A DNA stretch of 63,457 bases. Origin: an uncultured Bacteroidota bacterium. Its GTDB lineage: Bacteria; Bacteroidota; Bacteroidia; Bacteroidales; WCHB1-69. The notes beneath the pieces are model-generated. The model ran no database searches and had not been told where the DNA came from. It was given only the letters and a program-made list of their open reading frames with translations. This document shows, piece after piece, positions 35,338 to 43,539 of the stretch (position 1 is the first letter of the stretch; the number at the start of each line of letters is the position of its first letter). The stretch is from the NCBI GenBank assembly GCA_902802755.1, contig CADCNH010000006.1:1-63457 (forward strand), given 5' to 3'. The translations under genes were made by a program, and so were the position numbers.

Positions 35338-36042
35338 ATGAGCTACAAACGCATATTATTGAAATTAAGTGGCGAATCGTTCATGGGTGACGATGGCTAT
35401 AGTATTGACTATCAGAAAATTCATCATTTCGCCACAGAAGTAAAATCCGCTGTGGACCGTAAAGTACAAGTGGGTATTGTCATCGGTGGCGGAAATATTT
35501 TCCGCGGAGTGAAGGGTGCTGGTCGTGGCTTCGACCGCCGTCAGGGCGATTATATGGGCATGTTGGCCACCGTCATCAACTCCATGGCCCTGCAAACAGT
35601 TTTGGAAGAGCTGGGAGTGAACGCCAAGGTGATGTCAGCCCTCAAAATCGAAGGTATTTGCGAGAAGATTTTCTTCAAAAACGCTATCGCCTATTTAGAG
35701 GCTGGCCAGGTGGTGATTTTCTCCGCTGGTACAGGAAATCCATTCTTCACTACCGATTCCGGCGCGGCTTTGCGTGCTGTTGAAATCGGTGCCGACTTGC
35801 TGCTGAAAGGAACCCGCGTGGACGGCGTATATACAGCTGATCCCGAAAAGGACCCCACCGCTACCAAATACGATACCATCACTTTCGATGAATGCTATGA
35901 GAAGAAACTGAATATCATGGATCTTACGGCATTCACCGTTTGCAAGGAAAATAATATGCCCATTTGCGTGTATAATGCTAATGTTCCTGGTAAACTCGGC
36001 CGAATCTTGGATGGCGAGAAGGAAGGTACTTTGGTTCATTAA
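35338..36042 (+). CDS. pyrH: UMP kinase
   Basis: Makes UDP from UMP. The 234-aa protein belongs to the amino acid kinase fold: LLKLSGESFMG, GIVIGGGNIFRG, GMLATVINSMALQ, STGNPFFTTDSGAALRA-like (here SAGTGNPFFTTDSGAA) and KGTRVDGVYTADP are canonical. It leads a cluster pyrH-2TM gene-frr-gcvH; pyrH and frr are often neighbours in bacteria. Confidence 0.97.
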   Translation: MSYKRILLKLSGESFMGDDGYSIDYQKIHHFATEVKSAVDRKVQVGIVIGGGNIFRGVKGAGRGFDRRQGDYMGMLATVINSMALQTVLEELGVNAKVMSALKIEGICEKIFFKNAIAYLEAGQVVIFSAGTGNPFFTTDSGAALRAVEIGADLLLKGTRVDGVYTADPEKDPTATKYDTITFDECYEKKLNIMDLTAFTVCKENNMPICVYNANVPGKLGRILDGEKEGTLVH

Positions 36043-36055
36043 AATATAAAACATT

Positions 36056-36496
36056 ATGGCAGAGGAAAATATCACTACTCCCGTCAAAACCGAAGCGGAA
36101 ATTGCCGCTGAGCAGGAGAACGAAAAAAAACTGTATAACAAAGCTCGTAATAGAGCCGCTTTCAGAATACATCTATTGATTTTTATTCTGGTGAATGCCC
36201 TGTTCTGGGTGATTTATTTTTTTGTTTTCAAAGGTACTGAGGCCAATGATGTTTTCTTCAAAGCTGTACTGTTTGTCACTATCGCATGGCTGATTATTCT
36301 CATTGGCCATAATGTTTTTGTCAGAGTGTTTAATTCTACTATCGTGGAGAAAGAATTAAAGAAGATAAAAAAACAGATAGAAGAAAACGAGAAAGAATTG
36401 CAGAGACTGAAAACTATCGCAGAACAGAAAAAAGCCGAATTGCTGAGAAAACAACAGGAAACAACCGAAAATCAGGGGTTAGGGAATAGTGATTAG
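36056..36496 (+). CDS. 2TM domain-containing membrane protein
   Basis: 146-aa protein with two transmembrane helices (about residues 40-60 and 73-95) separated by a short loop, preceded by AARNRAAFRIHL-like basic residues (RNRAAFRIHLL) and followed by a highly charged coiled coil (about 100-142). The pattern fits the 2TM domain family common in Bacteroidota; function unknown. It sits between pyrH and frr, 13 bp after pyrH. Confidence 0.8.
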   Translation: MAEENITTPVKTEAEIAAEQENEKKLYNKARNRAAFRIHLLIFILVNALFWVIYFFVFKGTEANDVFFKAVLFVTIAWLIILIGHNVFVRVFNSTIVEKELKKIKKQIEENEKELQRLKTIAEQKKAELLRKQQETTENQGLGNSD

Positions 36497-36564
36497 GGGT
36501 TAGACGATATTGTCGAAAACTATAAATTATTAATTGTTAATTGTAAACTGTTAACTGTATAGAT

Positions 36565-37125
36565 ATGGAAGAAATTGCGAAATTATTGGCACAAGCCAAG
36601 GAAAATATGAGCTCAGCTGTAGCTTTCTTTGAAAAAGAACTGCAGAAAGTACGTGCTGGCAAATCCAGTCCCCAGATGCTGGAAGGACTGAAAGTGGATT
36701 ATTATGGCAATCCCACCCCAATTGAACAAGTGGGTAATATCAGCACTCCCGATGCACGCCAGATTATCGTGCAGCCTTGGGAACGCAACATGCTGCAACC
36801 CATCGAAAAGGCTATTTTGGCCGCTAATTTGGGCTTTACTCCGCAGAATACGGGCGAGTTTATCCGTATTGTGGTGCCCACCCCGACAGAGGAACGCCGC
36901 AAAGAACTGGTGAAAAAGGCCAAACAGGATGCCGAACAGCTGAAAGTGAGCATTCGTAATATCCGTCGTTCTGCCAACGATGCCGCCAAAAAACTGAAAG
37001 ACAATGGTATTCCTGAAGATGCTGTAAAGAAACTGGAAACCGATATCCAGAAGGTTACGGATGAATTTGTTGGCAAAGTCGATAAGATGGTGGAAGCCAA
37101 GGAAAAAGAAATCATGACAGTATAG
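36565..37125 (+). CDS. frr: Ribosome recycling factor
   Basis: Splits post-termination ribosomes with EF-G. The 186-aa protein shows the expected RAGKSSPQMLEGLKVDYYG, ISTPDARQIIVQPWE, and the RNIRRSANDAAKKLK helix. Length and ends are normal. It is preceded by AGGGGTTAG and TTAACTG words (36473-36560) rather than a clear promoter. Confidence 0.97.
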   Translation: MEEIAKLLAQAKENMSSAVAFFEKELQKVRAGKSSPQMLEGLKVDYYGNPTPIEQVGNISTPDARQIIVQPWERNMLQPIEKAILAANLGFTPQNTGEFIRIVVPTPTEERRKELVKKAKQDAEQLKVSIRNIRRSANDAAKKLKDNGIPEDAVKKLETDIQKVTDEFVGKVDKMVEAKEKEIMTV

Positions 37126-37150
37126 TATAAAACCTTTAAACATTACAATT

Positions 37151-37528
37151 ATGAATTTACCTGAAAATTTGAAGTATTCAAACGACCATGAATGGTTGAA
37201 AATGGACGGTGATGTAGCTTACGTTGGTATCACCGCTTTTGCCGCTAATGAATTGGGTGACATCGTTTTCCTGGATATCACTACTGTTGGTGAAACCCTC
37301 GAAGCTAACGAAGTATTCGGCACTGTGGAAGCTGTTAAGACGGTTTCTGACCTGATGCTGCCCGTTGGTGGTGAAGTATTGGAATTCAACGAATCACTGA
37401 ACGACAACCCCGGTATCATCAATACCGATCCTTATAACGAAGGATGGATTGTAAAAATCAAAGTTACTAATCCTGCTGAAGCTGATGCTCTTATGGATGC
37501 AGCTGCTTATCAGGCATTTATCGGATAA
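37151..37528 (+). CDS. gcvH: Glycine cleavage system H protein
   Basis: Lipoyl carrier of the glycine cleavage complex. 125 aa; the lipoylated lysine is Lys63 in TVEAVKTVSDL, with the ending YEGWIVKIKV-like NEGWIVKIKV. The other gcv genes are absent here, as is common in Bacteroidales. It is the last gene of the pyrH-frr cluster and is followed by a strong terminator. Confidence 0.96.
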   Translation: MNLPENLKYSNDHEWLKMDGDVAYVGITAFAANELGDIVFLDITTVGETLEANEVFGTVEAVKTVSDLMLPVGGEVLEFNESLNDNPGIINTDPYNEGWIVKIKVTNPAEADALMDAAAYQAFIG

Positions 37529-37554
37529 TCATAAGGTTTTTAATAATTATCTGG

Positions 37555-37590
37555 AAAGGCCACTCTGCTTGTTTGTCAGGTGGCCTTTTG
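37555..37590 (+). terminator. Rho-independent terminator after gcvH
   Basis: AAAGGCCAC (37555-37563) pairs with GTGGCCTTT (37580-37588) across a 16-nt loop, then TTGTTTT. Confidence 0.8.
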
Positions 37591-37594
37591 TTTT

Positions 37595-37674
37595 CAAAAA
37601 TCAGTTTACCATTGAGTAATACCCAATGGTAAACAAACTATAATTGCGGTGAAACCGCAGCCCTCGCAAAGGTA
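37595..37674 (-). ncRNA. Possible minus-strand small RNA between gcvH and the CoA-disulfide reductase gene
   Basis: On the minus strand TACCTTTG (37667-37674) precedes a 6-bp hairpin (TGCGGT-TTC-ACCGCA, 37645-37659), then an 11-bp hairpin (GTTTACCATTG/CAATGGTAAAC, 37604-37634) followed by TGATTTTTG. A -33 element is not evident. The second hairpin may simply be a bidirectional terminator. Confidence 0.3.
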
Positions 37675-37695
37675 AACAAATAAATACAGAAGATT

Positions 37696-39366
37696 ATGAA
37701 ATACGTCATTATAGGCGGTGTCGCCGGAGGCGCCACAGCAGCAGCCAGATTGCGCCGGTTGGATGAGCATTGCGAAATTGTAATGTTTGAAAAGGGTGAA
37801 CATATCTCCTACGCCAATTGCGGTCTGCCGTATTATATCGGGGATAAAATCACCGAAAAGAAAGCCCTGTTGCTGCAAACTCCTGTCAGTTTCGGCAACC
37901 GCTACGATGTGGATGTGAGAGTTCGCTCAGAGGTCATTGCCATTCATCCAGAGCAGAAAACGGTAAGCGTTCGCAATCTGCTGAACAACAAGGAATATGA
38001 AGAGAGTTACGACAAGCTGGTCCTCTCTCCGGGTGCGCTGCCTGTTGTGCCTCCTATACCGGGAATTGACTCCAAGCGTATTTTTACACTACGCAATGTG
38101 CTCGATACCGAGCGGATCAAGCAGTTTGTCACGGCAACCTATTCCAACTTGAAAGAAGTAGTGGTGGTGGGTGCCGGTTTTATCGGACTGGAAATGGTGG
38201 AGAATCTGCATCAAATTGGATACCGCGTGACGATTGTGGAGAAGGCTCCCCAAGTGATGACAGTGGTGGATGCTCCTATAGCGGCAATGGTTCATAAACA
38301 ATTGAGGGACAAAAACATCAATGTGTTTCTTCAAACCGAAGTCACTGCCTTTGACACGAAGGAAGATTGCATCCAGCTTACTTTGTCAGATGGAAAACAA
38401 CTGGACGCCGACTTTGTGATTCTTAGCATAGGCGTGCGTCCCAATACAAGTTTGGCTGCTGATGCGGGTCTGAAAATCGGTCAAGCTGGCGGAATCTGGG
38501 TGAATGAATATCTACAGACTTCTAATCCAGATATTTACGCACTTGGTGATGCTATTGAGTTTCCGCATCCTTTGAGTGGTTTGCCGTACTGCTGTTATCT
38601 GGCAGGTCCAGCTAATCGTCAGGCACGTATTTGTGCGGATAATCTTGCATTAGGCAATACTGAAAAATATGGAGGTTCCATCACCACGGCCATCGCCAAG
38701 GTTTTCGATTTGACGGTGGGCTCTACTGGCTTGTCGGAACATTATTTGCAAAAGAATCACATTCCATACCTGACTTCCATCACCCATCCTTTTTCTCATG
38801 CCACTTATTACCCGGGGGCCAAGCAAATGAGCATCAAGTTGAATTTTTCTCCTGAAAACGGACGTGTGCTGGGAGCCCAGATTGTGGGAGAAGAGGGCGT
38901 TGATAAACGCCTCGACTTGATAGCTTCAGTGGTGAGCAGAGGGGGTAATGTCAGTGACCTTGTCGATATTGAACATGCTTACGCCCCTCCGTATTCTTCG
39001 GCAAAAGACCCCGTGGCATACGCGGGTTATGTGGCGGAAAATATTCTGACAAAGCGTGTTGTGCCTATGCAATGGCATGAGTTGCAGGCAATTTTAACAC
39101 AAAACGATTGGCAGAATGAGTACTTCCTCTTGGATGTGCGTTCAGCTATGGAGGTGAAAAACGGCATGATTGAAGGTGCGGTGAATTATCCTGTTGACGA
39201 GCTGCGTGAATTTGTGGATGACATCCCGCAAGACAAGAAAATCATCGTGTATTGCGCCGTAGGCATGAGAGGCTATATTGCCAGCCGTATCCTGACGCAA
39301 TCCGGCTTCAACCAAGTTTATAACCTCTCCGGCGGCTATAAGACCTACCAACTGATGAAGAACTGA
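37696..39366 (+). CDS. CoA-disulfide reductase with rhodanese domain
   Basis: 556-aa FAD/NAD(P)H-dependent pyridine nucleotide-disulfide oxidoreductase. N-terminal FAD motif GGVAGGATAAARLRR; single active-site cysteine in YANCGLPYYIG (Cys42), typical of CoA-disulfide reductase/NADH oxidases; second dinucleotide motif VVGAGFIGLEM. The last 100 residues are a rhodanese domain with catalytic Cys520 in VYCAVGMRG. Such fusions (CoADR-Rhd) reduce CoA persulfides or polysulfide and help sulfur and redox balance. Monocistronic; its promoter is not obvious. Confidence 0.92.
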   Translation: MKYVIIGGVAGGATAAARLRRLDEHCEIVMFEKGEHISYANCGLPYYIGDKITEKKALLLQTPVSFGNRYDVDVRVRSEVIAIHPEQKTVSVRNLLNNKEYEESYDKLVLSPGALPVVPPIPGIDSKRIFTLRNVLDTERIKQFVTATYSNLKEVVVVGAGFIGLEMVENLHQIGYRVTIVEKAPQVMTVVDAPIAAMVHKQLRDKNINVFLQTEVTAFDTKEDCIQLTLSDGKQLDADFVILSIGVRPNTSLAADAGLKIGQAGGIWVNEYLQTSNPDIYALGDAIEFPHPLSGLPYCCYLAGPANRQARICADNLALGNTEKYGGSITTAIAKVFDLTVGSTGLSEHYLQKNHIPYLTSITHPFSHATYYPGAKQMSIKLNFSPENGRVLGAQIVGEEGVDKRLDLIASVVSRGGNVSDLVDIEHAYAPPYSSAKDPVAYAGYVAENILTKRVVPMQWHELQAILTQNDWQNEYFLLDVRSAMEVKNGMIEGAVNYPVDELREFVDDIPQDKKIIVYCAVGMRGYIASRILTQSGFNQVYNLSGGYKTYQLMKN

Positions 39367-39399
39367 AAGTTGAAAACTGAAAACTGAAAATTAGGAATT

Positions 39400-39468
39400 C
39401 AACTTTTATGAACTTTGAATTCTATTTCAATTGGCACATTAGCACATTGATAATTAGCACATTAAAAA
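39400..39468. repeat. Word repeats before the RNA methyltransferase gene
   Basis: AACTGAAAACTG and TTCAACTTT words, then GGCACATTAGCACATTGATAATTAG-type words ending directly at the ATG. Confidence 0.5.
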
Positions 39469-39469
39469 C

Positions 39470-40360
39470 ATGGCAACAATTACTACCGTCACCGATCTTT
39501 CTCTTCCCGAACTGGAAGTTTTCTCCATGCTCACTGAGGCGCAGATGCGTCGCAGCAAGGAGAGCTTGAATGGCATTTTCTTGGCTGAAAGCCCCAAGGT
39601 GATAGAGATTGCCTTGGAGGCAGGTTGTAAGCCGTTAGCCATTCTTTCAGAAAAGAAGGTTATAGAAAGACAAGGAAAAACGGTTTTGGAACATTGTCCT
39701 GATACACCTGTATATACAGCTGATAGCAAGTTGCTTACGGAAATTACGGGTTATCATTTGACCAAAGGCATGATGTGTGCCATGAAGCGGCCTGCCGACC
39801 AGTACATGGAAGAAGTGTGTGAGGATGCTCGACGAATTGTGGTGATGGAAGGCTTAACCAACGTGACCAATGAGGGGGCCATTTTCCGTTCGGCAGCGGC
39901 TTTGGGTATGGATGCGGTGTTGCTGACGCCTGAATGCTGCCATCCGCTCAACCGGCGCACAGTACGAGTAAGTATGGGTACTGTATTTCAGGTTCCATGG
40001 GCTTTTATTGGTAGCAACTCTGCCGAGTGGCCAGGTATTGGTATAGCGAAGTTGCATGCCATGGGGTTCAAGACGGCAGCTATGGCATTAAGCGAGAATG
40101 CTGTCAGTTTGGATGATCCCGCTTTGAAATCCGAAGAAAAACTGGCTATCATTATGGGAACAGAGGGGGATGGTCTGACAGAAGAGACCATTGCCGCTTG
40201 TGACTATGTGGTGCGTATTCCGATGCGCCACGGGGTGGACTCTCTCAACGTAGCCGCTGCCGCCGCGGTGGCGTTCTGGGAGCTGGGGAGTTTTAAAAAA
40301 TCTGCATTTCGTGCAAAATCCACTCTAAAAAATCTGCATTTCGTGCAAAATCCACTCTAA
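39470..40360 (+). CDS. SpoU/TrmH family RNA methyltransferase
   Basis: 296-aa SPOUT 2'-O-methyltransferase. An N-terminal substrate-binding domain (FLAESPKVIEIAL) precedes the catalytic motifs: motif 1 GLTNVTNEGAIFRSAAAL, motif 2 IIMGTEGDGLTEE and motif 3 PMRHGVDSLNVAAAAAVAFWEL. Target rRNA or tRNA base unknown. The natural C-terminus should be near FWELGSF; the last ~22 residues (KKSAFRAKSTLK...) are encoded by copies of a 32-bp repeat, so the gene has lost its original stop to repeat insertion. Confidence 0.9.
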   Translation: MATITTVTDLSLPELEVFSMLTEAQMRRSKESLNGIFLAESPKVIEIALEAGCKPLAILSEKKVIERQGKTVLEHCPDTPVYTADSKLLTEITGYHLTKGMMCAMKRPADQYMEEVCEDARRIVVMEGLTNVTNEGAIFRSAAALGMDAVLLTPECCHPLNRRTVRVSMGTVFQVPWAFIGSNSAEWPGIGIAKLHAMGFKTAAMALSENAVSLDDPALKSEEKLAIIMGTEGDGLTEETIAACDYVVRIPMRHGVDSLNVAAAAAVAFWELGSFKKSAFRAKSTLKNLHFVQNPL

Positions 40361-40380
40361 AAAAATCTGCATTTCGTGCA
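40295..40380 (+). repeat. 32-bp tandem repeat with TGCA hairpin, 2.7 copies
   Basis: Units at 40295-40326 and 40327-40358 are identical; a third, truncated one runs to 40380. Each has AAAAAA, then TGCA-TTTCG-TGCA, then AAAATCCACTCT. The array overlaps the end of the methyltransferase gene and runs into the promoter of the next gene (TATATTTG 40388-40395). Confidence 0.85.
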
Positions 40381-40422
40381 TTTTTTGTATATTTGCAGCG
40401 TCAAAACTTTTGATTTAAGAAG

Positions 40423-41772
40423 ATGAAGCGCAAGATTTACAGTCAGTTACTTGAATGGAAACGACAAGAAAACGGGAAAGTTTCCCTATTGATTGAGGGT
40501 GCACGGCGTGTGGGAAAGAGCTATATCGTGGAGGAGTTTGCCAAAAAGGAATATCGTTCCTATATTTTGGTTGATTTTTCACACCTCAGCAACAACATGA
40601 AAGCTGTCTTCGACAACTATTTGAATGAGACGGAGACATTTTTGATGTTCTTGCAAAATGTGGCAGGGATAAAGTTATATCCTCGCGAGTCGCTCATTGT
40701 TTTTGATGAGGTGCAAAAATACCCAATGGCTCGGCAAGCCATTAAGCATTTGGTTGCTGACGGAAGGTATGACTACATAGAGACGGGCTCATTGGTAAGT
40801 ATCCACGAAAACACGAAAGACATATTGTTGCCTTCAGAAGAGCGTTCTCTTTTGATGTATCCGATGGATTTTGAGGAATTCCTATGGGCGATGGGTGACG
40901 AGATGACTATGCCGTTTTTGCGGCATCGGCTGGCAGATAGGCAGATTGTGGGTCCCATGCACCACAAAATACTGACTCTTTTCCGTCAGTATCTGATTGT
41001 AGGTGGAATGCCTCAGGCGGTGTTGGAGTTTTTGGCAACGCAGAATTTCCAGCAAGTCGATAAAGTGAAACGGGACATACTTGCTCTTTATCGTCGGAGC
41101 ATAGACAAGTATGCCAAAGGTTATAAGGAAAAGGTGAAGGCAGTGTTTGACCAGTTGCCAGGCGAATTGCAAAAGCATGAGAAAAGGTTCCGTTTGGCGG
41201 ATTTGTCTGCGGATGCCCGCTTTCGTTCATACGAAAGTTCGTTTCTTTGGTTGCAGGATGCGATGATTACAAATATGTGTTACGGGGTTACAGAACCACA
41301 GGTGGGAATGAGGTTGAAACGTGACGAACTGACTTTCAAATGCTATATGTCGGATACCGGTTTGCTTATATCCCATGCTTTCGATGAAAAAGTCATCCAA
41401 GGGGAGGAACTGTACCAAAAACTTTTGCTCAACAAATTGGAAATCAATGCTGGTATGTTGGTGGAAAATATTGTGGCGCAGATGTTTGTAGCATCTGGAC
41501 ACAAACTGTATTTTTATAGCAAGAATACAAGGGAGGATGCGAATAACCGCATGGAGATTGATTTCTTGATTGAGAAACCCACTTTAACCAATGCCCATAA
41601 TATTTGTCCGGTTGAGGTGAAATCGGGAAAGAATTATACGCTTTCCTCTTTAAGAAAATTCCGGAAAAAATTTGCGGAACAAACAGCTACGCCTTACGTC
41701 ATACACTATCAGGACTACAAAGAGGAAGATGGTATAGTCTATCTGCCTATTTATATGGCCTCTTTGATTTGA
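40423..41772 (+). CDS. AAA ATPase with DUF4143 nuclease-like domain
   Basis: 449-aa protein. Walker A is EGARRVGKSYIV (about residues 25-36); Walker B is SLIVFDEVQKY; the sensor-like ETGSLVS follows. The C-terminal DUF4143 domain carries E in LVENIVAQMF, MEIDFLIE and CPVEVKSGKNYTLSSLRKF, a PD-(D/E)XK-type pattern. Function unknown; such ATPases occur in many dispersed copies in Bacteroidota genomes. It is only distantly similar to the ATPase at 24326-25783 (same layout, different C-terminal family). The upstream 32-bp repeat array may belong to it. Confidence 0.87.
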   Translation: MKRKIYSQLLEWKRQENGKVSLLIEGARRVGKSYIVEEFAKKEYRSYILVDFSHLSNNMKAVFDNYLNETETFLMFLQNVAGIKLYPRESLIVFDEVQKYPMARQAIKHLVADGRYDYIETGSLVSIHENTKDILLPSEERSLLMYPMDFEEFLWAMGDEMTMPFLRHRLADRQIVGPMHHKILTLFRQYLIVGGMPQAVLEFLATQNFQQVDKVKRDILALYRRSIDKYAKGYKEKVKAVFDQLPGELQKHEKRFRLADLSADARFRSYESSFLWLQDAMITNMCYGVTEPQVGMRLKRDELTFKCYMSDTGLLISHAFDEKVIQGEELYQKLLLNKLEINAGMLVENIVAQMFVASGHKLYFYSKNTREDANNRMEIDFLIEKPTLTNAHNICPVEVKSGKNYTLSSLRKFRKKFAEQTATPYVIHYQDYKEEDGIVYLPIYMASLI

Positions 41773-41815
41773 AAAAACAGATACTTTATGCCATATATCG
41801 TAAACATACGGGATT

Positions 41816-41847
41816 TTTGATAGTCTTATAAAGAAATTGTATTTTTG
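41816..41847 (+). promoter_or_regulatory. Promoter of the first DUF4476 gene
   Basis: TTTG 41816-41819, a 20-nt spacer, TATTTTTG 41840-41847. Confidence 0.6.
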
Positions 41848-41876
41848 TCAATTCAAATTGAAAAATCAACCTTACT

Positions 41877-42602
41877 ATGAAAAAACTTCTTTTCATCATT
41901 TTAGTGGCTCTTATCACGCCCCTTGCCATGGCACAGCCAGGCGGAAATCATCATAATCACCAACAGCATCCAAATGCCCCTTATTCGCATCACCCTAATA
42001 CTCCAAACCCACAGCATCCTGGACAAATGATTCATACCCTTTCCCTTACTGCTGAATATGGAGAGTTGTTTGTGGTGTATGTGGATGGTGACATCGTGAA
42101 TAAAAAGTCGGCATCTTCTGTGTTGGTTCAGAATCTTACCCCTCAGCCTCATGACATTTATGTAGTGCTGAAACGCCCTGTAGATAAGATTGCCATGATT
42201 AGATATCAGCCTAACATGTTGGTTGAGAATATTTTTGTGTCGTATAATATGATGACAGGAAGATTGGAATTGAAGTCCATGCAGACGCAATTTGTGAATC
42301 CGCAAGTGCAACCTCCTCATATTTGCACCTTCGAAGAGGTGGAAAGAATGTACAATACGTTGAAAAAAGAGTCTTTTGATGATACTCGTTTAAGCCTGGC
42401 CAAAACAATGGTCTCCAACAACAGAATGGCTGCTCACCAAATCAAGCGTCTGGCGGAGAGTTTCTCTTTCGACAGTAATAAGTTGACCTTTTTAAAGTAT
42501 GCTTATAATCATTGCATAGACCGACAGAATTACTACGAATGTGTTGATGTGCTGAGTTTTTCAAGCGACAAGGAAGATCTTCTGCGCTATATCAATAATT
42601 AA
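41877..42602 (+). CDS. Exported DUF4476 protein with His-rich N-terminus (copy A)
   Basis: 241-aa protein with a signal peptide ending in AMAQ. The mature N-terminus is rich in His, Asn, Gln and Pro (GGNHHNHQQHPNAPYSHH), which could bind metal. A middle beta domain (GELFVVYVDGDIVN ... VVLKRPVDKIAMIRY) is followed by the helical DUF4476 domain (about 155-238: FDDTRLSLAKTMVSNNRM, ESFSFDSNKLTFLKYAY). Function unknown. About nine in ten residues match copy B at 43540-44274; a membrane protein and a regulator lie between them. Confidence 0.85.
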   Translation: MKKLLFIILVALITPLAMAQPGGNHHNHQQHPNAPYSHHPNTPNPQHPGQMIHTLSLTAEYGELFVVYVDGDIVNKKSASSVLVQNLTPQPHDIYVVLKRPVDKIAMIRYQPNMLVENIFVSYNMMTGRLELKSMQTQFVNPQVQPPHICTFEEVERMYNTLKKESFDDTRLSLAKTMVSNNRMAAHQIKRLAESFSFDSNKLTFLKYAYNHCIDRQNYYECVDVLSFSSDKEDLLRYINN

Positions 42603-42673
42603 ATTTTAAAATACTGATATAGAGCAAGATAAATAAAAATTGTATTAAAAACATTACTTTTTGTAATTTATAC

Positions 42674-42704
42674 TTGCTTTTTGTAAAGTTTTGTTGTATT
42701 TTTG
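42674..42704 (+). promoter_or_regulatory. Promoter of the membrane protein/regulator pair
   Basis: TTG 42674-42676, a 20-nt spacer, TATTTTTG 42697-42704. Confidence 0.55.
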
Positions 42705-42745
42705 CATCGACAAAAACTTAAGTTTAATCTTTAAATTTTTTAGTC

Positions 42746-43246
42746 ATGAAAAACACAAAATTTTTATTGCCAAGCAAGTTCAAAAAGGCAGGGTGGTGGA
42801 TATTCGGCATTACCCTTGCATTGATTGTTGTTTATTTTGCTTTTGAGAGCAAATGCAATTACAGCATTAATGACATCCGTCAACTATTTGGAATGGAACG
42901 CCTAAACGGCCATGAAATTAGCTTCCTTTCTTCCTCCTTTGGTCCAAACGACGATCTTCTGCTGACATTTATAGGTGTTTTACTTATTGTAGCCGGCATT
43001 TTTATCGGGTTCTCCCGAAACAAGGAGGACGACGAATTTATTGAGCAACTCCGATATGAGTCGCTGATTCTGTCGCTGTACATCAACAGTGGGGTTGTGC
43101 TGCTTTGTTTGATTTTTGTATGGGGACTTCCTTTCTTGTGGGTGATGACGATTAACATATTCTCCATCCTGTATGTATTCATTTTTTGTTTTTACCTTCG
43201 TTTGTATCTTAATAATCGTTCGTTGCGTCATGAAAAACAGGATTAA
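42746..43246 (+). CDS. Small four-helix membrane protein
   Basis: 166-aa protein with about four hydrophobic helices (near 15-33, 68-87, 108-127 and 129-153) and a charged loop (SRNKEDDEFIEQLRYE) between the second and third. It ends overlapping the start of an XRE regulator by 17 bases. Pairing of a small membrane protein and a 66-aa HTH regulator is a recurrent arrangement in Bacteria, and the membrane protein may modulate or be controlled by the regulator. No specific family recognised. Confidence 0.75.
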   Translation: MKNTKFLLPSKFKKAGWWIFGITLALIVVYFAFESKCNYSINDIRQLFGMERLNGHEISFLSSSFGPNDDLLLTFIGVLLIVAGIFIGFSRNKEDDEFIEQLRYESLILSLYINSGVVLLCLIFVWGLPFLWVMTINIFSILYVFIFCFYLRLYLNNRSLRHEKQD

Positions 43247-43430
43247 AGTAGCACGTGCCGAGATGGATATCACTCAAGGCGAATTGGCGGAAAAAATTGG
43301 GGTAACTCGTCAAGCTGTGAACTCCATAGAATTAGGAAAATATGTCCCCAGTACACTGCTTGCGTTGAAAATGGCACAGTATTTTGGCAAGACGGTAGAA
43401 GAACTTTTTATGTTGGAAGAAGGGGATTAA
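43230..43430 (+). CDS. XRE-family transcriptional regulator
   Basis: 66-aa helix-turn-helix protein from MKNRIKVARAEM; upstream in-frame codons belong to the overlapping membrane-protein gene. The HTH is in ITQGELAEKIGVTRQAVNSIELGKYVPS (key residues QGELA and RQAVNSIE). This short type (YozG-like) usually represses its own operon. It is translationally coupled to the preceding gene by the 17-base overlap. Confidence 0.92.
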   Translation: MKNRIKVARAEMDITQGELAEKIGVTRQAVNSIELGKYVPSTLLALKMAQYFGKTVEELFMLEEGD

Positions 43431-43450
43431 TCTTTAGGATCTGAAATTAT

Positions 43451-43490
43451 CGGAATTATCTCTTTAAACTTTGAAGGGATAATTCCGTTT
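43451..43490 (+). terminator. Terminator after the regulator gene
   Basis: CGGAATTATC (43451-43460) pairs perfectly with GATAATTCCG (43478-43487) and is followed by TTTTAT. Confidence 0.7.
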
Positions 43491-43507
43491 TATATTTATA
43501 CTTTTGT

Positions 43508-43515
43508 TACTTTTG
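43508..43515 (+). promoter_or_regulatory. -7 element for the second DUF4476 gene
   Basis: TACTTTTG 24 bp before the ATG; no clear -33 element. Confidence 0.4.
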
Positions 43516-43539
43516 CATAATAAAACATATTCAAGTACT

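Noticed and set aside
40295..40380. CRISPR array
   Set aside because: The 32-bp units are directly adjacent with no spacers and no cas genes are present; this is a tandem repeat.
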